Shown in pieces: positions 18,697 to 28,224 of a stretch of 64,000 bases of DNA. The DNA lies in contig JAOIZZ010000004.1 in assembly GCA_028227395.1 (NCBI GenBank), forward strand, positions 62,001-126,000, given 5' to 3'. Positions within the stretch are counted from its first letter, which is position 1; each line of letters starts with the position of its first letter. This DNA is from Woeseiaceae bacterium (lineage in GTDB: Bacteria; Pseudomonadota; Gammaproteobacteria; Steroidobacterales; Woeseiaceae). A program made the position numbers and the translations under genes. The notes beneath the pieces are model-generated. The model was not told the DNA's origin and searched no databases. It saw only the letters and a list, made by a program, of their open reading frames with translations.

Positions 18697-19491
18697 ATGA
18701 CCACCATCTCTCAAGAAACCATCAAAGAATATCAAAATAATGGGGCTGTACTTATTCGCGGATTATTCTCTGATTGGATTCCAGCAATTACCAAAGGAAT
18801 AGAATTCAATTTAAATAACCCCAGTCAATATGCTGCTGAAAATTCAAAAAAAAATCAACAAGGCAGATTTTTTGACGACTATTGTAATTGGACAAGAATT
18901 TCAGAATTTGAAGAGTTGGTAAAAAAATCTCAAGCAGCCAAAGTCGCTGCTATGCTGATGAGCTCAAATAAAGTTCAATTTTTTCATGATCATGTTTTGT
19001 ATAAATCAGCTGGATCAAATACCGATACACCATGGCATCAAGATGATCCTTATTATTTTACCCAAGGGGATATGAGTGTGAGCTTTTGGATTCCTGTCGA
19101 TCCAATTATCAATACTTCTCTCAGGGTAATTGCTGGTTCACATAAATGGGACAAACCTGTATTGCCAACAAAATGGCTTTCTGGGGAGAATTTCTATACA
19201 TCAAACAAGGATTTTATTCCTGCACCTAATCCTGATAAAAATCCTGAAAAATTTCAAACCCTAGAGTGGGATATGAACCCAGGTGATGCAGTTGCCTTTC
19301 ACTTTAAAGCTGTTCATGGTGCAAAAGGAAATAATACAAAGACCAAGCGAAGAGTTCTCTCACTTAGATTCATCGGTGATGATATTAGATACGCCGAAAG
19401 ACTAGGTAAAACTTCACCGCCATTTCCTGGGCATAATATGATTCATGGTCAAAAATTAAGGAACGATTGGTTCCCTTTTATAAAATTCTAA
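18697..19491 (+). CDS. Phytanoyl-CoA dioxygenase (PhyH) family Fe(II)/2-oxoglutarate oxygenase
   Basis: Non-haem iron oxygenase. The facial triad is visible as His114 and Asp116 in TPWHQDD and His207 in AVHGAKGN; the 2-oxoglutarate-binding Arg is in KTKRRVLSLRF (about 218-219). Length of 264 residues is normal. PhyH-family enzymes hydroxylate diverse small substrates, from phytanoyl-CoA to ectoine and secondary metabolites, and this copy has no targeting signal. Neighbouring genes do not define the substrate. The 3' end overlaps the convergent glycosyltransferase gene by four bases. Confidence 0.88.
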   Translation: MTTISQETIKEYQNNGAVLIRGLFSDWIPAITKGIEFNLNNPSQYAAENSKKNQQGRFFDDYCNWTRISEFEELVKKSQAAKVAAMLMSSNKVQFFHDHVLYKSAGSNTDTPWHQDDPYYFTQGDMSVSFWIPVDPIINTSLRVIAGSHKWDKPVLPTKWLSGENFYTSNKDFIPAPNPDKNPEKFQTLEWDMNPGDAVAFHFKAVHGAKGNNTKTKRRVLSLRFIGDDIRYAERLGKTSPPFPGHNMIHGQKLRNDWFPFIKF

Positions 19492-20567
19492 GACAAGAGT
19501 TGCTTGTAAATTGCCAATGTTTTATCGGTCGTAGTCTTACTAGAAAAGTCATTTTTTATTCTTTCTTTAGCGTTCTTGCCATATAACTCTCTTAACTCAT
19601 TATCATAATACAATCTTACAATTGCCTTAGCGATAGATTTTGCATCCTTAATCGGTACCACCAGTCCACTTTTTTCATGCTCAACTAGCTCTGGACTTCC
19701 ACCTGAATTTGTCACTATTGGAGGCGTGCCATAAGCCATTGCTTCAATAATTGATCTTGGTAATCCTTCACGCTTAACAGATGGCAGGCAAACAACATCG
19801 CATGCAGCGCTTATTGCTGGAGCATTATCACAAAAACCTGGCGTAAAAATATGTTGTTTTTTTTGACTTCTAGAGATTGCTTTATCTATATTCTTACCTT
19901 GCATTCTACCTACCAACAAAAGACAAATAGGAATCTCTGATGGGATAAAATCAAGGGCCTCAATTAAGTATTCAACGCCCTTTCTTGGTCTTGAGTTCGC
20001 TATACAACCAATAACAAAAGCACCCTCTGAGACACCAAAATTTTCAAGGTTAGCTGGATTCTCCTTGTACCACTCCAGCTTATGCCCTTTATAAACCGTT
20101 ACTGGCCGATCCTTCGGCATTGCTAAGAAACGAGGACGCATTTCCAAAAAATGATCTTTAATGGCATCACAAACACAAATGATTCGATCTATTTTAGGGT
20201 TTAAAAATCGAAGCCATGATATAGGGTCAAGAAAGCTAACATTACCCACAATACCTCGATAAGCAATTAACTTTGTCTTACGACCTAATAGCGAGAAAAT
20301 AGCATTACTGAGGGCTTTACTTGTATAGGTATGAACAAGATCAATGTTGTCATTTATCACTATATCTCTAAGTTTTTTTATTACTGAAAATTCAATATTT
20401 TTCTTAACAACCATATTACGAATTTTAATACCTTGCTCTATCAATAAATATTCAAATTCAGAGTCTTTTTTACAGATTACAGTAAGCTGGATACCCTTTT
20501 TATGTAAATCAATAAAGGTTTCAATAGTTGGTCGATCTGGTGTTTCTGTAATAAATAAAATATGCAT
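19488..20567 (-). CDS. Glycosyltransferase family 4 protein
   Basis: GT-B fold glycosyltransferase. The C-terminal Rossmann domain carries the GT4 signature EGLPRSIIEAMAYGTPPIVTNSGGSPELV, with the E-x7-E pattern that binds the nucleotide sugar. The N-terminal domain begins with MHILFITE. It resembles lipopolysaccharide or exopolysaccharide transferases. No other polysaccharide genes are adjacent; the phosphatase gene upstream is 32 nt away on the same strand, so they may be co-transcribed. Donor and acceptor unknown. Confidence 0.85.
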   Translation of the reverse strand: MHILFITETPDRPTIETFIDLHKKGIQLTVICKKDSEFEYLLIEQGIKIRNMVVKKNIEFSVIKKLRDIVINDNIDLVHTYTSKALSNAIFSLLGRKTKLIAYRGIVGNVSFLDPISWLRFLNPKIDRIICVCDAIKDHFLEMRPRFLAMPKDRPVTVYKGHKLEWYKENPANLENFGVSEGAFVIGCIANSRPRKGVEYLIEALDFIPSEIPICLLLVGRMQGKNIDKAISRSQKKQHIFTPGFCDNAPAISAACDVVCLPSVKREGLPRSIIEAMAYGTPPIVTNSGGSPELVEHEKSGLVVPIKDAKSIAKAIVRLYYDNELRELYGKNAKERIKNDFSSKTTTDKTLAIYKQLLS

Positions 20568-20599
20568 ATCAATAGTACCTTTGAATCATCGCTTTTTTA

Positions 20600-21457
20600 C
20601 TAACGTCTAGTCCATGCGCGTCTGGTGGCTGCAGCCTTTAATATATTTCGATTACTTTCTGTTGGCAATGGTTCAGAATCACCAAATATAGCTCTGACCC
20701 AATGACCGTCTGTCGGATTAGGCAATAGAATAAACTTATCACCAAATTCTTTTTTATCTCTTTCCATCAATTGATAACGAAGATCAATACCATCAACGTA
20801 ATAATCTCGTTTGTAATCATTCAGATTGTCGCCTAGCATCACTACCAGATCATGAGTGCTATCGATTGCTTCTTTTATTGGCGTTTTGTTAGAAGAGTCC
20901 CTATAAACAGTCAAATGATCCGTGTCAGCATATGGGAATTCCAAATAATGCAATTGATCAAGAGCATATTGATAAGTTTCTTCTCCTTGATTTCGGTTTG
21001 TGACATAAAATACCTCCACATTATTCGCATGACAGTAGTTCAAAAAATCCTTTGATCCGGGTATAGCAGTAATATTGTTCTCTGGTAGCCATTGATCCCA
21101 GATAGCGTCATCAAAAAAATCCATACCATTATTTATTAAGTAACCCCAATAACTCGATGCACCAATTAGTGTGTTATCCATATCAGTAATTACAGCGAGT
21201 GGTTTTGATTGCGGCGCTTTATTGCTAAGTGCTTGATCAACCCTTAAACGAGCTAAATTGAAAGCTTGATGGCATAATGCGCCATACTCAGCAGCTGTCT
21301 CCTGCCAAGCAACTGCCCACAATAAGGAATTTTTATTACTATCATCTAACGCTTGTGATTCATCTGAACTGGAGATCACAGGTAAGGTCAATCCACCTAT
21401 AAGCATCGAGGATAATAATTTTCTTCTGTCTAATTTTTCGGTATTATTTTTTGACAT
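20600..21457 (-). CDS. HAD-superfamily acid phosphatase, 5'-nucleotidase lipoprotein e(P4) family
   Basis: Class C acid phosphatase/5'-nucleotidase relative. HAD motif I DMDNT lies at 92-96, motif with FYVTNR about 60 residues later, and GDNLNDYK as the terminal acidic motif. QETAAEYGALCHQAF near 52-66 is typical of the e(P4) group. The N-terminus DRRKLLSSMLIGGLTLPVIS resembles a twin-arginine signal rather than a lipobox, so a soluble periplasmic enzyme is likely. In relatives this enzyme dephosphorylates nucleotides for uptake. Confidence 0.87.
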   Translation of the reverse strand: MSKNNTEKLDRRKLLSSMLIGGLTLPVISSSDESQALDDSNKNSLLWAVAWQETAAEYGALCHQAFNLARLRVDQALSNKAPQSKPLAVITDMDNTLIGASSYWGYLINNGMDFFDDAIWDQWLPENNITAIPGSKDFLNYCHANNVEVFYVTNRNQGEETYQYALDQLHYLEFPYADTDHLTVYRDSSNKTPIKEAIDSTHDLVVMLGDNLNDYKRDYYVDGIDLRYQLMERDKKEFGDKFILLPNPTDGHWVRAIFGDSEPLPTESNRNILKAAATRRAWTRR

Positions 21458-21546
21458 ATTAAAACTCTCTTATTTTATTGGAATAGCACATAATCATATT
21501 ATAATTTCTTATTCATTTCGGTAACAAGAAGATATCACAATCAATA

Positions 21547-23100
21547 ATGACCGCCTTAAATAAAACTTTCAAAGTAATGTGCCTAGCACTAATTTTATCA
21601 AATTGTGGTGGTGGGAGCGATTCAAGCGATGCAGAAACCGTCATTCCATTCAATCAGTGGCAACAGAATATCTTCTTACCATCAAACACCTTCAAAGATA
21701 AATGCGTAGCTCCTAGAAATGGAATAAACCCAGCAACCAATTTCACTTTTCTTGATACAGAAGGCACAAAGTTAGATGAAAATAATTTTCTTAGATCCTT
21801 CAGTAATGACACCTATCTATGGTACGACGAAATCGTTGACCAGGATCCTGCACCATTCGATACTCGAGATTATTTTATGCAGCTCAAAACCGCTAATGAC
21901 AAATTTCACTTCACTATAGATTCTAGTGAATGGTATCAACTCTCTCAATCAGGAGTGGCAGCTGGTTATGGCGCGGAGTGGTTAATAAGAAATACAAGAG
22001 TATTTGTTGCCTATACAGAACCCAACTCTCCAGCCACCTCTTCTACGGTCAATCTTCAAAGAGGTGACGAGGTTATCAGAATAGATGGCACGAATATCAA
22101 CAACCTAACTAGCAGTCAATTAAATAGCTTGTTATTTCCAGATTCCGATCAAACGCATATTTTTTCCTTGAAAAAGAACTCTTCAGGAGATATCAAGAGC
22201 GTCACAATGACTTCAACAAATATAACGAAAACACCTGTTCAAAAAACTGGCGTAATCAACACGGACACGGGTAAAGTTGGTTACGTACTTTTTAATGATC
22301 ATATTGCAACCGCCGAAAAGGGTCTTTTTGACGCCATAACACTGCTTCAATCAAAAGAAATAAATGATCTTATCCTTGATTTGAGATACAACGGTGGTGG
22401 ATTTCTAGCAATAGCTAATCAGCTATCGTATATGATCGCAGGACCATCTGCTTCTGCTGGAAAGATATTTGAAAAAATGGTCTTCAATGACAAGCATCCA
22501 ACTACCAACCCGATCACAGGTGCAGCAATTAATGGAATACCATTTTACTCTTCAACAATTGGACTGTCATCAATGAACAGCAATACACCTTTGCCCTCAT
22601 TAAATTTAAATAATGGAAGCCTTGGTAATAATCGAGTATTTATCATTTCTGGTAACGATAGCTGTTCTGCAAGTGAGTCAATTATTAATAGTCTTATTGG
22701 TTTAGATGTAGAGGTAATTCTTATAGGGGCAAAAACATGCGGAAAACCCTATGGCTTTTATCCAGCTGATAACTGCGGTACAACCTACTTTACGGTACAA
22801 TTTAAAGGTATTAATAATAAAGGATTCGGTGATTACGCAGACGGATTTTCACCAAGAACTAATAGTAGTAATGTGAATATGCCAAGAGGCTGCTTGATCG
22901 ATGATGATTTACAACATGAATTAGGGGATATCAATGAAAGCAGACTTGCAGCCGCACTCCATTTTCGAAATACAAATAACTGCCCTTCTAGTGCTACTTC
23001 TCTGTCAGAGCAGAGTATAGAGCGTTACAGGATTAATTCGATGAAGATAATGAAACCACAATGGCTCAGTAATAAAATTGCATTGGAGAAATACCAATGA
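21547..23100 (+). CDS. S41-family (C-terminal-processing) serine protease, exported
   Basis: Protease with a central PDZ-like segment (about 140-215; VFVAYTEPNSPATSSTVNLQ, GDEVIRIDG) and the S41 catalytic core: LILDLRYNGGG and NDSCSASESI with the nucleophile in the SASE motif (about residue 374-376). The N-terminus is a signal sequence ending ILSNC (Cys20) followed by GGGSDSS, most likely a lipoprotein signal despite Asn at -1. Its stop overlaps the next start (ATGA), and that gene overlaps a third, so it heads a three-gene cell-envelope operon. Confidence 0.85.
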   Translation: MTALNKTFKVMCLALILSNCGGGSDSSDAETVIPFNQWQQNIFLPSNTFKDKCVAPRNGINPATNFTFLDTEGTKLDENNFLRSFSNDTYLWYDEIVDQDPAPFDTRDYFMQLKTANDKFHFTIDSSEWYQLSQSGVAAGYGAEWLIRNTRVFVAYTEPNSPATSSTVNLQRGDEVIRIDGTNINNLTSSQLNSLLFPDSDQTHIFSLKKNSSGDIKSVTMTSTNITKTPVQKTGVINTDTGKVGYVLFNDHIATAEKGLFDAITLLQSKEINDLILDLRYNGGGFLAIANQLSYMIAGPSASAGKIFEKMVFNDKHPTTNPITGAAINGIPFYSSTIGLSSMNSNTPLPSLNLNNGSLGNNRVFIISGNDSCSASESIINSLIGLDVEVILIGAKTCGKPYGFYPADNCGTTYFTVQFKGINNKGFGDYADGFSPRTNSSNVNMPRGCLIDDDLQHELGDINESRLAAALHFRNTNNCPSSATSLSEQSIERYRINSMKIMKPQWLSNKIALEKYQ

Positions 23101-23471
23101 AATCTCCTTTAATAATTTTATTTACCTTAACAATTTTATCAAGTTGCTCTTTACTTGTAGCCAAGCAGGATGTAAATGCTTTATTAACTAATATGGATCC
23201 TGAAGTTAAGTTGGAAATTGAACAGATTATTAGTGCATCATCCAACGGATCAAAAGTCAATATTTCAGAAACAGCTTTTCTGACAAATAGCCTTTTAATT
23301 ATAGAACAAAATCCAGCAATGAAAGAGAAATACAAAAATGATCGAACCCTAACCAAACCAATACATTATCGACTGACAATCAGTGACAATGGCCAATGCT
23401 TTATCCAAGATAATAATACTAAACTTCAATGGTTTTTATTCAAAGGTCAGTGTATGGCTGAATCTAAATGA
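23097..23471 (+). CDS. Hypothetical small lipoprotein coupled to S41 protease
   Basis: A 124-residue unknown protein. The N-terminus has a clear lipoprotein signal ending LSSC (Cys17). The rest is polar with a C-terminal strand-like block (YRLTISDNGQCFIQDNN, LQWFLFKGQC) containing two cysteines that could form a disulfide. No family recognised. It overlaps both the protease gene and the next gene by 4 nt each (ATGA), so synthesis is probably coupled; it may be a substrate, inhibitor or adaptor of the protease, which is inference. Confidence 0.7.
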   Translation: MKSPLIILFTLTILSSCSLLVAKQDVNALLTNMDPEVKLEIEQIISASSNGSKVNISETAFLTNSLLIIEQNPAMKEKYKNDRTLTKPIHYRLTISDNGQCFIQDNNTKLQWFLFKGQCMAESK

Positions 23472-24145
23472 CATCTTATTTTTATCTATTCGTTTTATCA
23501 ATCATGCTTATGAACACAGTTATTGCTGATAGTCGATCGGCAAATTTTGAAGTAAAAGAAAACTCCCTACTCTCTAAATTAAATTTTCCAGAAATAAAAG
23601 GTAATACATCAGTTCTAATTAGCTGTTCAGGTATTATCAAGAAAAACAAAAAACTAGATCAAGCTCTCTGCTATAAAAATCAAGCTGGTGACGAGGTTTA
23701 TATACAAGAAATTTATAAAGCGATAAAAAAATCCAGATTCAATCCAGCAATAATCAATAAAAAAGTAGTTGAAGTATTTCTCCAATTTAGAATTTTCTTC
23801 AAACAAGATGAAAATGATAAGGTCATACAATTAATCTCAAATGCTGGCTATGAAGAGAATATTGAAGCCTATGGAATGAATTATACAGCTGCACAGAGAG
23901 TCTTAGGTGAAGAGGAATGGCAAAAACATTGTCCTAAATACAACCGCTATAGACTCCTTAGTAAAGCTCATTTAAGCCAGAATGGAATTGCAAGTAATGC
24001 CAATGTTACTCCGTTAAATGGAATTAATATTAATCAAAAGTGTAATCTTTTAATAAACTTCACCATTAATAATAGTCAATATATTCCTGCTCATGTAAAT
24101 AATGAACCTATACCGTCCACTTATATTGAGTTATTCGGGAATTAA
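23468..24145 (+). CDS. Exported protein with TonB-C-like motif, function unknown
   Basis: A 225-residue protein with a cleavable signal peptide (hydrophobic residues 4-18, cleavage near VIADS). The middle contains KKSRFNPAIINKKVVEVFLQF, which follows the TonB C-terminal-domain pattern seen in small periplasmic TonB-C proteins, without any N-terminal TonB transmembrane anchor or proline-rich linker. Cysteines occur in four places. It is the last member of the S41 protease operon (4-nt overlap). A role as a periplasmic partner of the protease is inferred only. Confidence 0.65.
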   Translation: MTSYFYLFVLSIMLMNTVIADSRSANFEVKENSLLSKLNFPEIKGNTSVLISCSGIIKKNKKLDQALCYKNQAGDEVYIQEIYKAIKKSRFNPAIINKKVVEVFLQFRIFFKQDENDKVIQLISNAGYEENIEAYGMNYTAAQRVLGEEEWQKHCPKYNRYRLLSKAHLSQNGIASNANVTPLNGININQKCNLLINFTINNSQYIPAHVNNEPIPSTYIELFGN

Positions 24146-24183
24146 AAAAATCTTCTTTGGGTGTAATAAAATTCCAAAAATGA

Positions 24184-24777
24184 CTACCAAGTACATTCGT
24201 CGCAAGAAGGATTTATGTTATTCATCTCAAGTATTTGAAAAATAAACTTCGTCCATGTCTCATTTGGCCTCCAGATAATGTCCATATCTGACTTAGCTTC
24301 TTTTATATCAACTTCCAAATAAATTACACGATACAAAAAACTAAAGACACTAGCACGAAAATTTACTTGGCAATGCAACAAAGTAGGCATTGAAGGATTT
24401 TGCTGCATTACAGCTGCAAATAAGAGAAAATCATCAGTCTCCGGATTACTCCATTCGACCGGTATATGGATATATTGCATACCAAGATTTTTAACCAGTC
24501 GATCTTCATTAAGCAAGGATTTATCTTGATCGCTATAAGCAAGATAAATTATCCGCTTAACACCTGATTTCATAACATTATTCAGATCTCCTGAAGAGAC
24601 TTGCCCAGAACTCGAAAATATAGATGAGTATTCTATATAATTATTTATTCTGGTCAGTGGGTTGTCGTCAAAACTCTCGCCATTTGTAATCGAGAAACCA
24701 AAAAGTGCCCACAAAATAAATAACCAATAAAAGCTTTTCTTCGGTATAGTCAAATTTAAACACATAGTATTTACCAT
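24184..24777 (-). CDS. PTP/DUF442-like phosphatase-fold protein, exported or membrane-anchored
   Basis: A 197-residue protein with an N-terminal hydrophobic segment (about 15-30) and a dual-specificity-phosphatase-like domain. The nucleophile loop reads LLHCQVNFRAS, a Cys-x4-Arg arrangement as in DUF442/rhodanese-like phosphatases rather than the classical Cys-x5-Arg. GQVSSGDLNNVMKSGVKRIIYLA matches the family N-terminal pattern. The C-terminus ends with a CDEC cysteine pair. Cleavable signal versus anchor is unclear. Substrate unknown; monocistronic. Confidence 0.7.
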   Translation of the reverse strand: MVNTMCLNLTIPKKSFYWLFILWALFGFSITNGESFDDNPLTRINNYIEYSSIFSSSGQVSSGDLNNVMKSGVKRIIYLAYSDQDKSLLNEDRLVKNLGMQYIHIPVEWSNPETDDFLLFAAVMQQNPSMPTLLHCQVNFRASVFSFLYRVIYLEVDIKEAKSDMDIIWRPNETWTKFIFQILEMNNINPSCDECTW

Positions 24778-24862
24778 ATTTTAAGCCATATAAATATTAA
24801 AATTTTCAACATTTATGTGCTTAAACCGAATGTTATTTTAATATGAATAAGGAAATTTAGCT

Positions 24863-26185
24863 TTGAATAATATCATCAATGAGACTAAGAAAAAAAGTTA
24901 CTTACTAAGAGCAGTTGGTGCGGTTGGTATAGCTCTAATTGCTCTTAACTCAACAATTGGTTCTGGTATATTCACATTACCTTCTATCGTCATAGAGCAA
25001 GCCGGTGCCGCAAGTCCCTGGTTGTTTCTAATTGTCGGTATTTCTATTATAACGATCGTACTCACATTTGGACAGTTAGCTAGCTACTTTAAAGATTCAG
25101 GTGGCCCGGTACTCTATACCACGACAGCTTTTGGCCCTGCTGTTGGTTTTAGTACCGGCTGGATACTATACATAAGTCGTGCAACCGCGTTTGCGGCAAA
25201 CTCAAATGCTCTTGCCCTCTATCTTGGTACTATATGGCCTTGGTTTGGAAGTGGCCCTGGACGAGTCATTCTGATAACCAGTGTTTGTAGTTTACTCACG
25301 TGGATCAACTATACGGGTATCAAAGATGGCATAAAAATGCTCGTATTTTTTACTTTTGTAAAATTAACACCAATCCTCATAGTGATTCTTCTTGGGTTTC
25401 AATATATTCCCATTGATTTCGTTGGTAATGCGACACTCCCACCAATGGAGGGGCTTGGCCCAACCGTCCTAATAATCATTTATGCTTTTGTAGGATTTGA
25501 AGGTGCAACGTTTATTTCGGGTGAAACTAAAAATCCTCGTTCCTCACTGCCAAAAGCTATGGCAAAGACGAGTTTATTTGTATGTTTATTCTACTTTATG
25601 ATTATGGTCGTTTATGTTTCGGTCGTTCCAGAGAACTCAAGCAATGTGGGCGCTCTTGTGGCTCTAGGTGACACCCTTTTGGGGCAAACGGGAATAATCA
25701 TGATGACCTTGGCTGCGGTATTTTCAATCGGTGGGAATCTTGGTGCTATAATGCTTGCTGTTCCAAGATTGACCCTCGCTCTAGCTGAACAGAATTTATT
25801 GCCCAAGTGGTTTGGAATTATCCATAAAGATTACGCCACGCCAGGTAACTCAATTTTATTCTTGGGGGCATTGAGTCTGGTATTTGCGCTGTCTGGATCG
25901 TTCGTTTATTTAGTAATTGCAAGTTCTCTTACACGATTATTAGCATACATAGTCAGTATTTCGGCTCTTCCTATAATAAAAAATAAAGCCGATAAAGAAA
26001 CTGAGGCTGGAGCCTATAAGCTAATTGGAGGTTATACCATACCAACAATGGCGCTAATTATATGCTTGTGGATAACAGCGCAATCTAATTTAGATGCTTG
26101 GATACTGACTATTAGCTTATTGGCTTTTGGATTAATTCTATATGGGATAGCTAGAAAAGCTTTAAGAAAAAACAATCAAACTTAA
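24863..26185 (+). CDS. APC-superfamily amino-acid permease
   Basis: Twelve-helix amino acid/polyamine/organocation transporter. The first helix carries the unwound-helix motif NSTIGSGIFTLP, and ISGETKNPRSSLPKA is the family loop after TM6. The start codon is TTG at 24863: an AAGGAA ribosome site lies nine bases upstream, and no ATG in frame gives a complete first helix. Length of 440 residues is normal. The amino acid transported is not evident. It stops four bases before the convergent hydrolase stop. Confidence 0.88.
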   Translation: MNNIINETKKKSYLLRAVGAVGIALIALNSTIGSGIFTLPSIVIEQAGAASPWLFLIVGISIITIVLTFGQLASYFKDSGGPVLYTTTAFGPAVGFSTGWILYISRATAFAANSNALALYLGTIWPWFGSGPGRVILITSVCSLLTWINYTGIKDGIKMLVFFTFVKLTPILIVILLGFQYIPIDFVGNATLPPMEGLGPTVLIIIYAFVGFEGATFISGETKNPRSSLPKAMAKTSLFVCLFYFMIMVVYVSVVPENSSNVGALVALGDTLLGQTGIIMMTLAAVFSIGGNLGAIMLAVPRLTLALAEQNLLPKWFGIIHKDYATPGNSILFLGALSLVFALSGSFVYLVIASSLTRLLAYIVSISALPIIKNKADKETEAGAYKLIGGYTIPTMALIICLWITAQSNLDAWILTISLLAFGLILYGIARKALRKNNQT

Positions 26186-26189
26186 TTAC

Positions 26190-26918
26190 TTAAGAAAAAA
26201 TCTCTGTTAAGAACAAACGCATTGAATTCCAGGATCGTTGATCGGATGTCTCGTCATAGAGCATCCCATTATCTGGATCATTGGTGCCAGTTTTCGCAAA
26301 CCCATGCACAGCATCTCCAAAAGTATGCAATTGCCAGTCCGCCGACATTGCCGACATCTCTTTTGCAAAACTTACCACATCCTCTGGCAGCACCGTCGGA
26401 TCCTTCCAGCCATGCAGTACCAAAATTTTTGCATTAATTTTGTTTCCATTAGTATTACTTGGTGAAGATAAATTACCATGTAAGCTCACAGCTCCAAGAA
26501 TATCAGCCCCACATCTTGCCATATCAAGTGACGCTAATCCGCCAAAACAATACCCAATCGTCGCCATTTTGTTGCTATCAACCTGAGCTTGTGCACTCAA
26601 GACATCTAGAGCCAGCAATACTCTCCTTTGTAATAATTCACGATTAATAAGAAAAGGTTTCATTAAAGCTGCATTTTCGGTTCTATTCTTACCTCTAGTG
26701 CCCTTACCATAGATATCGAAAGCAAAACCTACATAGCCTATAGCTGCTAATTCTATGGCTTTTTTACATTCAAACTCTGAACGACCTGCCCATGCATGGC
26801 CAACCAGTATTCCTGGTTTTTTTATTTTCACGGTATCATCCCATGCCATAAAGCCTTCTAAGAGATGATTTCCATCCATATATTCAATATATTTTGTCAG
26901 TATAGTCAATTTATTCAC
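26190..26918 (-). CDS. Dienelactone hydrolase family protein (cytoplasmic)
   Basis: Alpha/beta hydrolase of the dienelactone-hydrolase family. The nucleophile elbow GYCFGG has Cys in place of Ser, with Asp in LHGWKDPT and His in AVHGFAK, the typical Cys-Asp-His triad. No signal peptide. The apparent start is GTG at 26918, with a poor ribosome site, so the start is uncertain. Another family member with a signal peptide lies at 37.7-38.5 kb. The substrate is unknown; many members act on esters or lactones outside chlorocatechol pathways. Confidence 0.85.
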   Translation of the reverse strand: MNKLTILTKYIEYMDGNHLLEGFMAWDDTVKIKKPGILVGHAWAGRSEFECKKAIELAAIGYVGFAFDIYGKGTRGKNRTENAALMKPFLINRELLQRRVLLALDVLSAQAQVDSNKMATIGYCFGGLASLDMARCGADILGAVSLHGNLSSPSNTNGNKINAKILVLHGWKDPTVLPEDVVSFAKEMSAMSADWQLHTFGDAVHGFAKTGTNDPDNGMLYDETSDQRSWNSMRLFLTEIFS

Positions 26919-26941
26919 TCACAATGAGAAGCATTCAATAG

Positions 26942-28192
26942 TTAAAATTTTAAATAAATATTATCTCTATTTTTTGGCTTTATTGCAGTAATCTGAACAT
27001 CGCCAATCACACGCTCAATAAATGCCCCTTCGCAGTAACATAAATAATAGTGCCACATTCTAATGAATTGATCTGTGTAGCCCATGGTATTTATACTCTC
27101 TATATTTTCATACATACGATCACGCCAACACTTCAATGTTGTAGCATAATGAGGACCAATATCCTCAATATTAATCATTCTTAAATTAGTATTTTCAGTA
27201 ATAACATCTGCCATATTGGTAACTGATGGCAAGCATCCGCCAGGAAATATATATTTTTGTATGAAATCAACAGATTTAATTGTTCTTTTGTAATGTTGAT
27301 CAGCAATTGTAATTGCCTGTAGTACCATCAAACCATCTTCTTTAAGCAGAGCCGAACACTTCTTAAAAAAGTCTCTGTAATACTTGTGACCAACTGCCTC
27401 AATCATTTCTATCGATACTAATTTATCATATTGACCTTCAAGATCGCGGTAATCATCCAAGCATAAAGTAATTTTTTCAGAGAGCCCTGCTTGTGCTATT
27501 CTCTTTTTCGCCATCTCAAACTGTTCTTTAGATATTGTCGTTGTTGTTATCTTACAACCATAATTTTGAGCTGCGTAGATTGCAAAACCACCCCACCCAG
27601 AACCAATTTCAACAACATGATCACTTTCTTTTAGTTGTAATTTTTCACAAATACGCTTTAACTTCATGGTTGAGGCTTCCTCTAAAGTACTTTCAGAGTC
27701 CTCGAATAGAGCACATGAATACATCATTTTCTTATCAAGCCAGATTTGAAAAAAATCATTACCAAGATCATAGTGAGCCGCAATATTCTTTCGGCTGCCA
27801 GAATGCGAATTTCTATTAAACCAATGAAGTAACTTCTGAACAGGCTTAACCAGTTTAGCTATGCCGCTCTCAAACCCGTCAAGAACAGAACGATTTTTCA
27901 ATAGTATTCTTATAATCATAGTGAGATCATTAGTTGACCAATAATTCAATATATAAGCCTCAGCTGCTCCAATAGAACCACCAAAAGCAACTTCGGAAAA
28001 AAACTTACCATCTTGTAGATAAATTTCAGCGGTCAACGAAGAGTCATCAGGGCCAAACTGATGTTTTTGTTGATTTTCATAGACCACTAGCTGACCAACA
28101 GTAATATTAGCTAATTTGGTATAAATTAAACGCTTTGCTAATTTATCTAATTTGGATAAATGGAAATTTTTTTTAATAATTTTAGTTTTCAT
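26942..28192 (-). CDS. cfa: Cyclopropane-fatty-acyl-phospholipid synthase family methyltransferase
   Basis: SAM-dependent lipid methyltransferase acting on unsaturated acyl chains in phospholipid. The SAM motif is VEIGSGWGGFA. CFA hallmarks are AAHYDLGNDFF, MMYSCALF (equivalent to the bicarbonate-site Cys of E. coli CFA), and EMIEAVGHKYY. The frame continues upstream to 28270, overlapping the DUF1365 gene, but the ATG at 28192 gives a normal N-terminus and a spaced junction, so I use it. In this locus type the product may be a methylated or cyclopropanated acyl chain. It is the last gene of the lipid operon. Confidence 0.88.
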   Translation of the reverse strand: MKTKIIKKNFHLSKLDKLAKRLIYTKLANITVGQLVVYENQQKHQFGPDDSSLTAEIYLQDGKFFSEVAFGGSIGAAEAYILNYWSTNDLTMIIRILLKNRSVLDGFESGIAKLVKPVQKLLHWFNRNSHSGSRKNIAAHYDLGNDFFQIWLDKKMMYSCALFEDSESTLEEASTMKLKRICEKLQLKESDHVVEIGSGWGGFAIYAAQNYGCKITTTTISKEQFEMAKKRIAQAGLSEKITLCLDDYRDLEGQYDKLVSIEMIEAVGHKYYRDFFKKCSALLKEDGLMVLQAITIADQHYKRTIKSVDFIQKYIFPGGCLPSVTNMADVITENTNLRMINIEDIGPHYATTLKCWRDRMYENIESINTMGYTDQFIRMWHYYLCYCEGAFIERVIGDVQITAIKPKNRDNIYLKF

Positions 28193-28224
28193 TTTATAAG
28201 TCTTTTTTAGGGTTACTCTAGTAT

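Noticed and set aside
26222-26647. Several overlapping plus-strand open frames
   Set aside because: All lie antisense inside the dienelactone hydrolase gene, which has full catalytic motifs; no ribosome sites or domains.
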